In this document: positions 41,367 through 52,600 of the stretch, piece after piece
How positions within the stretch are numbered: position 1 is the first letter of the stretch
Layout: each line of letters opens with the position of its first letter
DNA from: Sebastes aleutianus
Taxonomy: Eukaryota; Chordata; Actinopteri; Perciformes; Sebastidae
Assembly: GCA_916700875.1 (NCBI GenBank)
Contig: CAKAKS010000031.1
Location: 7,022,977-7,086,976 of the forward strand
Direction of reading: 5' to 3'
DNA length: 64,000 nt
The notes under the pieces: generated by a model
What the model saw: only the letters and a program-made list of their open reading frames with translations
Told to the model about the DNA's origin: nothing
Database searches by the model: none
Program-made: the position numbers and the translations under genes

Positions 41367-42055
41367 TAAAACGGATCTACTACATACACGTTCAAGTGTG
41401 CATCTAATACCTCTTTCACACCAATGACCAGGGTCGGACTGGGGGTTATCTGACCCATGTTCAATCCTTCTTTTGTCAATTCCAACCAAGCCAGTCAACA
41501 CGGGCAAATCCCTGGTTATGACGATTCAGATACGACCTGGGTCACAACTCGGGAGCAATGTATACCAAGGTGCTACATGTCTGGAGGATTACAGAGAGAG
41601 AGGATGATAGTGGCATCATAATGTGTGCAAAAATGTCACAGGTTAACCCTTTCAAACTCACAATCAATGTTGGATCAACCCTGGTTGAGCCCTTGTGTGA
41701 AAGAGTTTCCTAAAGATATGTATATATACTACTGTAAAACATAATTCATGTTTTTCCGCTTATGTTTTAAGAAACTCAAAGCAGTTGGTTAAGGATGAGT
41801 GAAAGATCATTGTATTGGTTAAATATTGAAAAAGTCAATGTGAACTTGAAGCATGACACAGACATTGCTTTATATCCACCAAACATTCACCCCGACTTCC
41901 ACCCTATATGACTTCTGTGCAGCGTAAGTAGATCACACTTCCTGGACTGGTAAACATGCTGCCAGACATCATTATTCAGATAGTAAATTAGAAGCATAAT
42001 CATATTTTGTAGGAGGTGGGGTTGATCAAAACAAAAACATCATATATGTCTACAG

Positions 42056-42620
42056 ATCACAGACTGTATATAAGAAGTGAGCGTAGTCACCATGACGTCA
42101 CCCATTGGTTTGTGCACTGCCGTTTTGAAGCCTTGAGTTCAGCATTTTGGCAGTCGCCATCTTGCTTTTTGCAACTGAACACTGAATTAAGACATGTTTA
42201 GGTGAACAAAAAGGTTATAATGACCTTTTATGAGCTAAAATGTGAAAGGGTTAAAGTTGTAAGATGAAAACACGGACAACGCTGTGGTAGCGACCTGTCA
42301 ATCACAAGGTAGCCACGCCCTAAAACATACCCTGCTTTACAGTCTATATGACTCTAAATGGGACCATAATTTACAAAAATGAACATCATGCTGTATTGAA
42401 GAAGACTTGAAACTAACGATTGAGACCATAAACTCATGTTTACAATATTTACTGAGGTAATAAATCAAGTGAGAAGTAGGCTCATTTTCTCATAGACTTC
42501 TATACAACCAGACTTCTTTTTGCAACCAGAGGAGTCGCCCCCTGCTGGCTATTAGAAAGAATGCAGGTTTAAGACACTTCCGCATTGGCTTCACTTTTCA
42601 GACCCCGGAGTTGCTCACTG
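42056..42620 (+). repeat. Dispersed repeat family C, copy 3
   Basis: Same order of blocks as 18186-18712: TATATAAGAAGTG, CGTCACCCATTGGTTTG, CATGCTGTATTGAAGAAGAC, TCGCCCCCTGCTGGC. It extends further at the 3' end, through CACTTCCGCATTGGCTTCAC to CCCCGGAGTTGCTC, so it is the longest of the three. Confidence 0.9.
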
Positions 42621-44255
42621 GTAAAAACATTCACTCAATGTTTGTCTGCTTATCACTCTTACCGGCCAGTTTATTTGATCAGTGAGTGGCATCGCCTTAT
42701 CTGCAGAGAAGGCTGGACTTAGAGCGTCTCAATGAGGCATGAGATGACATCTTTCCTTTTTTTTGGGGCATACTAGCAGCACCACAACTTGTGGGGGTGT
42801 GTAGGTGTGTGTTTATGTACATGTTTTGTACGCATCTAGAGGAAGTAAAGGTAGTGAAGCTCCAGCAGGGTTGTTTTCAACAGAATTCAGCCCCTGAAGG
42901 CACCAGAGCCATTACACACAACAGCCCAGCACTGATTGGCCGCATTCAGCTGCTGTATTGGAAATTGAGTTCTTTCTGTCGCCCACAGGTACCAATCACA
43001 TCGCATTTACCCTTTTCATCCCACTGTTTTGCCACACACACACACACACTCACGTCTGCATGCTCGCACACAGACACACTGACAGCTGCTCCTTCACTTA
43101 AATTTGAATGTTTAGGCACGTAAGCACACACTTACACACACTTCAGGGATCGGCAAGCGTTCCGTTGCATGTTGTATCCGAGGTGTTTTGTCAAAAATAC
43201 TTCTCAAGTGCTGTTTTACGGAACTGTATGAAACACACAGCATTGTTGCAAACAGTTACAAAAGCAGATATACACAGAAAGAAAAAGAGTGTTTTTGTAG
43301 ACAGAACAAATAGAAAAGGAGTTTTGGAAAAACAATCCCAAACCGAGATCCTTTCATTTTGACCTGGTGTACTTTAGGAAGAATACACAGATCTGAGGTT
43401 GTGTTTCATGGTTATGATTATGACAAAGAAGAGGGTGAAGGTATCAGTGGCTCTTAGCCTTTGTGTCGGAAGGTTTTGTGCTAAAAGCATCAACATGGAA
43501 AACAACCCACACAACACACACACGCACCCACTCTACACAGCCATATCCACAGGCTATTTACTGCACAGATAGTCATTCATTTATGCCCTTGCGCCCCCCA
43601 CACACACAACACCACCAGAGCCCAGTGGATGTGTGTAGCCTCTCTCAACCCACTCCATTGCTCTCTGATTTCCCCAGATTGACAGAAAAGGAGCACCGAT
43701 AGAAACTGGCCAGCCTGGTCAATACCACTGATAGTGTAGCCTGAAGAAATTGGATCTCTCCCTCTGTATACTCTCCTCTCTCCCCACCCCGTGTTTCTGT
43801 TTTTTTTTCTCTCGTCCTGTCTCCATGTCTCACTTTCATGTTGGCGAGAACTTATGATCTTATGAAAATAAGACGAAATGAGATCAAGAGAGTGCAGGAG
43901 AGGCTAGTACAGGCTGCATCCAGTGCATCTTCATCCAAATGTTTGACACACTCATATGACAACAGTCCACTTCATGTAGACACACAGGAACAACAGAGCG
44001 GTTTGTTTGTGTGTATCACATGTGTTTGGCACTTGGAATAGAGTGGTGGTATTGAACGGCTTAACAGGAAGGTTAAATCCCCCAGATAGGTGCCTCTTAT
44101 ACATTATTTTTGTCTCATCAAGGGTGAAATATAGTGCCAATAAAACATATTCGCCCCCCCTTGGAAGGTATCATGTTTTACTGTCTTACAACATTGAATC
44201 AAAGTAGATTTAATGGGCGAAACATACACCGTTACGACAAAGGAACACAAACAAT
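42621..44255. other. Unannotated intronic sequence
   Basis: CA-rich patches near 43030-43140 and 43500-43610. Overlapping ORFs here are composition artefacts. No exon recognised. Confidence 0.55.
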
Positions 44256-44259
44256 ACCA

Positions 44260-44810
44260 ACACATTCTCATCCCAACTCGTCACATACTGATGCTTTTTT
44301 GGTTGCATTAAGCATGTGCTTTATGTTTTGAATTAAACAAAAACACTTAGGATTAGGCAACAAAACGACTTAGTTAAGATTAGGAAAAAACAACATGTTT
44401 GGGCTTAAAATTGCTACGTTTTTATAGTGCAAATGTGACTTCACGTTGTGAACACAGGACACGAACAAACAGCTGATTGTAAAGTGAAACGTAACATAAG
44501 GGACACGAACAGCGGTCTCCTGGATAAAAGCCTCACGTTTTTTGGGACCCATCCACGCCCGCCGTTAGCGTGTCTCTTTCGCTCTTTATAATACGTCACC
44601 ACAACAGCACTTTCCCTGAGCGTTTACTGTTGCTGTGGATGGGTTTACATTGTAGTTAATGGAAAAACCCGGTGTGTCTCATACCGCTGCGAAAAGGGTG
44701 CCTCGTACGGCGGCATCGAACGCCGACAGTCGTAACAAAGCGTCTGTATTTGACGCCCCGGGAATGAGTACGGACTGACAATTCTTGCAGTGTCAGAGAT
44801 GTGCAAAGCA
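44260..44810 (+). repeat. Dispersed teleost repeat (TTAGGCAACAAAACGACTTAG type)
   Basis: CAACTCGTCACATACTGATG, TTTTTTGGTTGCATTAAGCA, ATTAGGCAACAAAACGACTT, GTTAAGATTAGGAAAA and GGGACCCATCCACGCCC are blocks I recognise, in order, from a fish repeat often seen in minisatellite-like form. Class uncertain. Confidence 0.55.
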
Positions 44811-44847
44811 TCTATTAAATACTGCATGTACTAAATACTGACGTGAA

Positions 44848-45505
44848 GGGGTGAATACTTATTGTGTATTTTATATTTGTAATTAATTTAGAGATCTGTT
44901 TTCACTATGACATCATCTTTTTTTTATACTTAATTTTTTTCGAGATTGTTTTCATAAATGCAATTTACAGTTCATGCTACCATAAGTTTATAAACAAGCT
45001 TTTAAGTAATGAGCATAGAAACAAACAAAGACACAAAACAAGATGTACACAAAAGAAAACATCTGCATTAAAAACAAAAACAAATTAGCAAATTAGTAGA
45101 AAATAATTAAATGAAAAAACAGAGATATAACAACTAAGTTGGATGCTGTATTCAAGTTTGTACATTAGATTAATTTACATATACCATGGATACTGGCGTA
45201 TATATGTACACATACATTTCCATGTCTACACTTATACATATACATTTATAAAGACATATAAACATACACATGTTCATATATACACATATACATACCCATA
45301 CCATATAGATGTTCATAAACCCACAAATATTTGTATATATATGCATACACACATATACACATACATACACACATACAGTATATACACATATACACACACA
45401 TAAATACATATGTACATCTGCACTTCGACATAAAGGGGTCTTTTTCTGTCTTTGATTGATTGTACCACAGAAAAACAAACAAACTTCTAAAGGGGGTGAA
45501 TACTT
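44848..45505. repeat. AT-rich low-complexity block between 13-bp direct repeats
   Basis: GGGGTGAATACTT occurs at 44848-44860 and 45493-45505. That word is common near ends of Tc1-like elements in fish, but here both copies are on the same strand, so this is not a simple inverted-repeat transposon. 45140-45420 is a degenerate (ATACAC)-type run; its ORFs of 86-119 codons are Tyr/Ile/Thr artefacts. Confidence 0.5.
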
Positions 45506-45542
45506 TTTTTGAAGCGCTGCATGACGCAAATAGCAATAATTT

Positions 45543-45815
45543 CTAAGATGTTTGCGTCATAAAACCTACTTCCTGCTGGAAGTGCAATTTGTGTGGCATC
45601 GGTAGTTGCAGTGTAATCAGCATCAGGGGGCTTGATTCACTAATAGCCTTGCCCTGCACAATGTTCTTCACAGCATGATACAACTCATCTGCAGCTCTCC
45701 ACTGTGGCTTTTCAAGAGAGCTCTCGCAGGTATATTTCCCTTCTTTTTGATCGAACACATGAGACACGCAGTGGAGCACGTCACAGACAAGCTTTTGACG
45801 CAAATACCCTTGCAA
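45543..45815 (-). other. Unrecognised 90-codon open frame, possible decayed mobile-element exon
   Basis: Ordinary protein-like composition rather than low complexity: it includes QKLVCDVLHCVSHVFDQKEG and EKPQWRAADELYHAVKNIVQ. I do not recognise a domain, and no splice sites or upstream frame extend it convincingly. It lies beside Tc1-like end words. Could be a transposon fragment, a retrocopy piece or chance. Confidence 0.3.
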
Positions 45816-46154
45816 AAAAAGTTGTTGATTTCTTAAAGTTCAACTGGGGAGCAGTAGGGAAGGTGAGTTTTATTCATGTGACCGTGAATCACTCTGATGT
45901 GAACTGAGACCAGTTCTGCATGAAATAATGAGGACACACACGAAAAGGAGCCAGAGATTCTGATCACATAGGCAAAATGTGACTTAGCAGGAGGCAAGAA
46001 TGAAAAGGTGGTGAGAAGGAACAAAGTGTAATGGCATTTTTTTTTTTTTTTTTTACAAATGGCTGTCTCCACAGTGATGATTTCACTTCAGACACTCACC
46101 CTGCTGTCACCTGAATACTGTAGCATTTACCTCCCAGTGTTGAGGGCAGGTTAA

Positions 46155-46769
46155 TACGACGGAGCACTGTATATGGCCACATTGAGGAAAAAAAAAAAAT
46201 AGACCGAGAATAAAGTGATAGGTTTGAGAGAAAAAAAGTGGTAATATTATGAGAATAAAGTCATACATTTACGAGAAAAAAAGTTGTAATATTATGAGAA
46301 TAAAGTCATAAGTTTACGAGAAAAAAAGTCTTAGTATTATGTGAATAAAGTCATAATATTATAAAGTAGTAATTTTACGTGTTATTTTAGATGGGAAATA
46401 GAGCAGCGTGTGAAAATGAGGGACGGAGCATCTTGTGAAATTATTTCACAAATAACAAAATACTTAATCTTTCGGCACATCAGCACCACATTATCATAAG
46501 TATCAGGACCTTGAAAAGATTGTGCAAGAAACTGTGTTTATTCCGAAGAAAGAACCACACGGACCTGGGGGAAATTGGCTCTTTTGTGGATGAGGAAATT
46601 ACTTTTTTTCTCGTAAAGTTAAGACTTTATTCTTGTAATATTAAGACTTTTTTTTTCTCAAAATAGTATGACTTTATTCTCATTAAATTACGACATTTTT
46701 CTCGTAATATTATGACTTTATTCTCTAAATCTCCGATTTTTTCCAATGGGGCCCTAATTCTCCGTCGTA
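46155..46769 (+). mobile_element. Inverted-repeat element with AT-rich tandem arms and integrase-like core (615 bp)
   Basis: Ends TACGACGGAGCAC and TTCTCCGTCGTA, then GGCCACATTG against CAATGGGGCC. The left arm holds 45-bp tandem units starting at 46206, 46251, 46296 and 46341 (GAGAATAAAGTCATA with GAGAAAAAAAGT). The right arm (about 46600-46735) carries the same words reverse-complemented (TTTTTCTCGTAA, GACTTTATTCTC). I found no clear target duplication. The core carries a protein-coding remnant. Confidence 0.85.
46439..46603 (+). pseudogene. Integrase-like transposase fragment (N-terminal region) inside the element
   Basis: An uninterrupted ~55-codon frame without a start codon. It includes HHIIISIRTLKRLCKKLCLF and RRKNHTDLGEIGSFVDEE. 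From memory this resembles the region just before the integrase core in a group of fish integrase-domain proteins (motifs of the type IISxRTLKRLxxxLxLxRRKN..D). No catalytic acidic triad is present, so it is only a relic. A stop (TGA at 46436) closes the frame upstream, and the AT-rich right arm follows downstream. Confidence 0.55.
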
Positions 46770-48930
46770 GGTCCGAGTCTCTTGTGAGGAAAAGGAGAAT
46801 TGATATGAGCGAATGAGCAGCAAATTAATTATAAGTAGGCATGACAACAGTAGTGTGATATACACTAGAGACAGCTTGTCACTCTCTCGGTTAGAAGATC
46901 AAACAAGTACTCTTCATCTGGCCAGATAATCAGAGCATTCCCCCTCCTCCTGCAGTTCTCCTTCAATGACCAATGCCTCCTTTTCTGCCTGACTTGTCTG
47001 ATCAATAATGTTAGCCGGTGCTAACACTGAGGAGCTAGACTAGCTCACTTTAATGACCACATTAATAATGAATCATTTCCAATGAGGCGCCCTGCTTCAG
47101 CCTATTAATGGGACCTATTGTAGAATCATTTCTACTGCTAATGGCCACATTGACATGTGTGAAGTAGCCCCTCATCGCCGCTCCCGACATGGACCACGCT
47201 CGCTTCGCCCCTCTTGATTGCAAATTGAGTGGAAGTCTGTTTTGTTGTTATCGTTGTAAAGCTATACAGTGCTCTAAGAGCTGAGCAAACACATGAAGTC
47301 ACTGGATGAGGTCAGCAGGCTCAGTTCAGAGCCCTGCTCTTCTGCTAGAGTGATCCTTCTGATGTGTTTCAAGTGCAACACGTCAGGAAGAGTTTAATCC
47401 TGCTTCAGTAATAGGCATGAAGTCATGAAATACTCTTAAAGTAGACTTATAGTGAGTCGTCATCGTCGCTTTAGGCTGTCGTACGGCGCAGAGGGCTTAT
47501 TGTAACATCAGACGGAGAATTCACCGCTATAGAACCTTCTTCAGAAACAGTCTGGAGCACAGACAGAAAAAAAAATTAACTGATTCTGGCGCGTGTTTTA
47601 CACCCTCCGAGAATTCATATCTTCTTATTGTTTCCACTATTGATTCCCTCTCTCCTACTCTGTGTGTGGTGTTCTCACATCCATCACATCCATCCTTGAC
47701 ATTCTGAAACGAACAATACACATCTTCTCAGACACATTGGCACGCAGTACAGACAGACAGCCAGCCGCAGACACACACCCTCGGACTCACACATGCATGT
47801 GGACACATACATGCGGAAGCAAAGGCGCACACACACAGCAGACGGCGGCTGTTCTTCTGCCTGTCGGCACACTGTGTAAATTTTACATGAGCGCTAAGCT
47901 GGTGTGTGGGATGTCACTCTGCTTGGTTTGTGTGCCAGAACAAGGAGGCTGTGAATGCACTGAACCTGAAGTAAAATGGCATGTTCATTTTTTTAAACCA
48001 GCCAGTCTCTTTGCATTTTATATTCAACCAGAAATCCAGACACGTACAGTGTAAACCTACTCGAACCATAGAACAGCTCCTGAACCTTTGTACAAAATGT
48101 GATCAGAAGAAGAGTATGGTAAGGGTTATTACCATACACATAAATAGAGACAAATATGTTGAGTGCTAAGATACCATCAGTCTCATGTGGACAGAAAGAG
48201 ATTTATATTCCATTGTACAAATATCTATAACAGCAGTTATAATCATTTGTATGCTTTGTGATAGTATTTCCTGTCACAATGTCTTTGTCATGCAAACTAA
48301 ACTGAATGAAATATTGGGGAAATGAAAGGAACATAGCAATTGTCATTTTTCCCTAACATCAAGGTAGGCCAATTTTCTAGCCAAAAATTTCTTGATAAAT
48401 CTATTACAGTAGAGCACGAGTGAGATTACACAATTTAAACTAAACTGATTTTTCAAATTTCAATTTGAGATTACAGGCAAAGGCTCACAGTGTGTCACAG
48501 AAAGGTCCATTTAATCTTTAGTTCAGCAGGTAGCCCAGTGAATCACTTTGTAATGAATTAGATTTCAGACGAAGATTAGGTTACTGATTGAATGAGCATC
48601 AGGACAAGATGAGTCACTGATCTGTGAGGCAGCGCATGATAATGATGTCACATCCACAACACACGGCATTTCTTGGGTAGATAAGCTCTGTTAAAACATA
48701 AATACATAACATGAAGGGTTGCTTGTTAAATATACAGTAGGAACAATAGTTGAATTTGCTTGCCATGGGGCCATTTTTACAGAAGCATAGTTGTAAACAG
48801 CATAAAAAACACAGCTGCAGCTAATGAAAACAATAATGCGGATGGAAAATCATTAAAACAATCATTAAAACAAGTTAATTGACATATACAGTTAAGTAAA
48901 GCAGCAGAGTTTAGAGCTTCATTAAAGACT
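46770..48930. other. Unannotated intronic sequence
   Basis: 46960-47170 is AT-rich with many ATTAAT/CATTA words and little repeat character, a possible conserved non-coding block. The 130-codon ORF 47662-48054 is CA-repeat derived. No exon recognised. Confidence 0.55.
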
Positions 48931-48939
48931 ATAATGCAC

Positions 48940-49298
48940 AAACACTCCATAGAATAGGCAAGCACCCAACCGGACTACGTACACACTGTAATAAACCGCA
49001 AACTATGAAACATGTAGCCTGCTTATAAATTGCAACAGGTATGATGAAAATAGAAGAGAATTAATATCAGGACAAAATGATGGAAATATTACATTGGGGA
49101 ATCTGCTATGAAAAGACATCTAGGAAAGTAAACAATCTTCTTAGTAGTTACTTAGAGCAACAGGAATAAGAGAGAGAATTTAATTGTTTTTATTATTAAT
49201 TTCCTGCCAATCTACTGCTCCACCCTCCAGACGGTAAAAATGGCGATAATGCCCCTCTAGGTTGCCAACCGCCATGAAAACTAACCTTAAAGAAGACG
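48940..49298 (+). pseudogene. RNase-H-clade LINE 3' end, older decayed copy
   Basis: ATAGAATAGGCAAGCACCCA and the following ~60 bp match the coding part of the next copy (49521-49590) with many changes, followed by a 3' end with CTGCTCCACCCTCCAGACGG, GCGATAATGCCCCTCTAGG and CAACCGCCATGAAAAC, the family's characteristic tail. The frame is broken. Confidence 0.75.
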
Positions 49299-49319
49299 TT
49301 TTGTACAGGCACGCAAGCA

Positions 49320-49950
49320 GAATTACAATGGCTAAGCCATTCATCAAGACATTATACACAAACAGTATGGCAGGAGTACTGGGATGATCAGGAAACTGGA
49401 GGGCATCTGTACAATATACAAAAACATGTTGGAGCAGGGAGAAAGGTGGGCTGGAAGAGAAGGGAAGAAAATGTCATCACTCGACTGAGAATCGGACATA
49501 CAGGTCTTAACAACTCATTATATCGAATAGGCAAGCACCCAACTGGGAAATGCACATACTGTAATCAACCAGAAACTGTCGAACATGTACTGATACACTG
49601 CAGGAATTACAGTTTCCAGAGGAATCACATTTTACAGTCACTAAGGAAGGCAAAACACCAGGACTTTTACTTGTCAGGTCTATTGGGGAATACAGCAGAT
49701 AACGTATACTGTGAAATTATTCAGTTTTTAAGAGAAACTGATTTAGCTTAAACGAATCTAGAATTTTCCTCATTGTTTATTATTATTTTTGTTATTTTAT
49801 TATTTTATTATTTTATTATTATTATTATTATTATTATTATAATTTATTTTGCTTCTGCACAATCTCCTGCTCCACCCTCCAGTCCAGTAGGTGGCGGTAA
49901 TGCACCTCTAAGATGGTTTGCCAACCGCGAATAAACACCAAAGAAGAAGA
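49320..49950 (+). mobile_element. RNase-H-clade (I/Nimb-like) LINE, 5'-truncated copy (631 bp)
   Basis: Flanked by a perfect 13-bp target duplication AGGCACGCAAGCA (49307-49319 and 49951-49963), diagnostic of target-primed retrotransposition. It contains the C-terminal end of the pol protein, the 3' UTR block CTGCTCCACCCTCCAGTCCA with AGGTGGCGGTAATGCACC, a (TTA)n run (about 49779-49842) and a GAAGAAGAAG tail. Confidence 0.92.
49446..49751 (+). pseudogene. C-terminal fragment of LINE pol (zinc-knuckle end)
   Basis: 101 codons ending in a natural stop: NVITRLRIGHTGLNNSLYRI then KCTYCNQPETVEHVLIHC, a CCHC-type motif placed after RNase H in I/Nimb-type LINE polyproteins (RIGHT..L, CxxC, ETVEHVLxxC). 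No reverse transcriptase or endonuclease remains, because the copy is 5' truncated. Not a host gene. Confidence 0.85.
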
Positions 49951-49963
49951 AGGCACGCAAGCA

Positions 49964-50470
49964 AGGCACACCTGAAACTAATGTTCATGTAATTAGCTGC
50001 GTTAGTGTTTTATTGTCTGTACAATGACTAAAACGTGCTCCATCTCTCGTCTAGTAGCTTAGCATAACATTTTTACTGTAGTAATTTAGTGTTTCATCTG
50101 ACGGACTCCAAACGTCGCCGAGTTGACTGAAGAGAAAGATAATTATGTCTCATGATATTAGCAGCTGGACGTGTCTAACGCCGTGAGTACTGTTATTAAG
50201 ATATTTCACCATGTCAACATGACAACATGTCAGCTAGTTAGTGATTAGCGCTAACAGTGGTGTTATGTAGAAGCCTGCTCCCCAGTTGAATAGTGTTAAA
50301 ATGATTGCGCCCCGGTCAGGTTTAGGTACGGGGGAACGCATATCGACGGGAAACAGTACTCGACACAACACCTGTTAGCTCGTTGTTGTTTTTATGGTAG
50401 GCCCCCTATCTGTAGTTAACGTATATAAAGCCCCCTTCTTCTCCCAGTTGTTTCCCAATATCAAAACAGT
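49964..50470. other. Unannotated intronic sequence
   Basis: About 500 bp with no recognisable exon or repeat. Confidence 0.5.
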
Positions 50471-51093
50471 CCAGCCAACATTTGTATGTGGGGCCCATGT
50501 GGGTAGTAAATGGGCTGAAAATGGGCCCTATATGGGATTGTCCGCGGGTTCCATAATGGCCCAATGTCAATTGCCCACATGGATTCCATGCAGGATTACA
50601 ATGGGTGTTATTTGGGCCCCAACTGGTCAACATACCCAAGACCCATCTTAGTCCCAGCTTTAAGTTCTATGTGGGTACTACATGGGGACTACATGGGCTT
50701 AAATATGGGTTGTAAGTGGGTTTGTCCACAGTTTCCATTTTGGCCCCGTGCCAGTTACCCGTGTGGGTTTTATGCAGGAGTACACTGGGTGTTATATGGG
50801 CCCAATCTGGGCAACATAAACCAAAACCCATCTCTAATTTCCCATTAGTGACCCACATGGGTAGCCCACTTGGGGGAGCCCATGTGGGACCTATTTAGTT
50901 GACTCAACTGGGCCACATTTGCGTTGCCCATTCTGAGCCCATGCACTAATATCCCATTAGTGACCCACCTAGAACCCACATTACTTGACCCAAGTGGGTC
51001 CCAGACAAGATGCCCATTTTGGGTCCATACCCACTTGGTACCCAGGTACCCCCAGCATAACCCATGTGGGGCCCACATAACCATGTTGGCTGG
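50471..51093. mobile_element. CCCATGTGGG-rich inverted-repeat element (623 bp)
   Basis: Ends CCAGCCAACA and TGTTGGCTGG are exact inverted repeats, followed inside by TATGTGGGGCCCATGTGGG and CCCATGTGGGGCCCACATA. The interior is built from dozens of GGGCCCA, CCCATGTGGG, CCCATTAGTGACCCAC and related words in both orientations, so it is almost self-complementary at word level. Recognised as a fish DNA-transposon-like repeat; superfamily not determined. All ORFs here (60-94 codons, both strands) are artefacts. Confidence 0.85.
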
Positions 51094-51893
51094 GAGGAGG
51101 ATAAAGGAGATACCATTAAATAAAGGCAAGTCGAACAGTTGGCTGGCTACAACACCTAAGAATAGTTGGTTAGCTCACTAACTAACTAAAACATTACACC
51201 TACGTTTGGACAAGCTCTAGTTTACTTTTGGCCTTTTGACAACACCACCACATCATTAATTCCACAACTGTCCCCTGTTTGAATTGGCATGCACTCAGTG
51301 CAGCCCTTTTAATTTGTGTCTCCTCAAGAGACACCAGCCTCACCATTGTTTTTGAATTAGTAGGCAATGGTGTGTGCACTGAGGATAGAGGGTTGGGGAT
51401 GTTTGAGAAAACTATATAAATGTTTTTTTAATTAACTTTAGCCACTTGAATGGTCAAAATCACATTATAATATAACAATAACAAGATGTACACATCCGTG
51501 TAAACAGATTGCTCATACTAGTGAGTCATGTGTCAATGACTCAACGCTCCCAGGCAGTAGTCGCAGTCTGTGGTAAGAAATGGCAATACATGGTCAGTAC
51601 TATAGGCCGGCTATGTAACTATGCATGCACATAACTGCTCAGTGCGAGAACAGTGTACACAACTCATTAAACGTTGTATTGGATGCATTATGACTCCAAC
51701 AGAAGGCTCCCAGTTTCTGTCATTATGTCGGCTAACAATGAAAATCAGCTACAGAGCAAGTCATAACCATAACTGGGTAACTAAAGAGGGGGGACAAAAA
51801 ATGCTGCCGGGTCTGACAAATAGTGGTTTGTAATGCTGATGACGGAATCTGAATCACAACATAATCCATGGATGCATCCTTCTGGTGGTAATG
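51094..51893. other. Unannotated intronic sequence
   Basis: No recognisable exon, RNA or repeat; one featureless 70-codon ORF. Confidence 0.5.
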
Positions 51894-51901
51894 GTGTAGA
51901 G

Positions 51902-52246
51902 TAGAGCTGCAACGATTAATAGGTTAGTTGTTAACTACTGTATTAAATTAATCGTCAACTATTTTGATAATCGATTAATCGGTTTGAGTAATTTTTTAAG
52001 AAATAAAAGTCAAGATTCTCTGATTCCAGCTACTTAAATGTGAATATTGCCTGGTTTCTCTACTCCTCTATGACAGTAAACTGAACATCTTTGAGTTGTG
52101 GACAAAATAAGACGGCTTCGTTTCGGCTTTGACCAACATTTTTCACTATTTTCGGACATTTTATAGACCAAACAACTAATCGATTAATCAAGAAAATAAT
52201 CAACAGATTAATCGACAATAAAAAATAGTCGTTAGTTGCAGCCCTA
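51902..52246. mobile_element. hAT-type MITE, 345 bp
   Basis: Ends TAGAGCTGCAACGATTAATA and CGTTAGTTGCAGCCCTA. Flanks GTGTAGAG (51894-51901) and GTGTAAAA (52247-52254) match at 6 of 8, an eroded 8-bp duplication. Both ends are full of ATTAATCG/CGATTAAT words. Confidence 0.85.
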
Positions 52247-52263
52247 GTGTAAAATGGTGTTGA

Positions 52264-52600
52264 ATGTTTCCTAGGCGCATAAAAGGCCCTTCAGTAGCAA
52301 CTGGGCATAATTTAAATGTCACAGTCCACTTTCACATTATTGCTGACCAGGTATGTGAGCGTGACAGTTCCAGGAAAATGACATCAACTAAACTTTTTTT
52401 CCAGTGGGCTGCACAACCCCCACGTTTAAACCTAATAGAGCAGCACTTTGGGGATGAGGTGGCATTGGATATCCTCAGCATGATCTCAGCATGTTCTTCT
52501 GAAAAATGTGCAGAACTGTGGCAGCACTATTCAGTGAGTGTGTCCTGACAACATGAAATTCAAGTTGTTCTGGAGGCCAGCAGAACTATAGGGACTGTCT
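52264..52600 (+). pseudogene. Possible Tc1-like transposase remnant
   Basis: The 94-codon frame has pieces that line up with the C-terminal part of Tc1-type transposases in order: FHIIADQV, then PPRLNLIEQHFGDEVALDI where the family has the proline-flanked NPIEHLW block, then SSEKCAELWQHY near the end, followed by GTTCTGGAGGC. The middle, including two catalytic acidic sites, is missing or unrecognisable. A tentative call. Confidence 0.4.

Noticed and set aside
44848..45505. Complete Tc1 element between the two GGGGTGAATACTT words
   Set aside because: The words are in direct, not inverted, orientation and no transposase is recognisable between them.
45170..45536. Overlapping - strand ORFs of 96-119 codons
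   Set aside because: Translation of an (ATACAC)-type low-complexity block.
50394..51181. Cluster of 60-94-codon ORFs on both strands
   Set aside because: All derive from the CCCATGTGGG-rich element; open on both strands because the words are palindromic.
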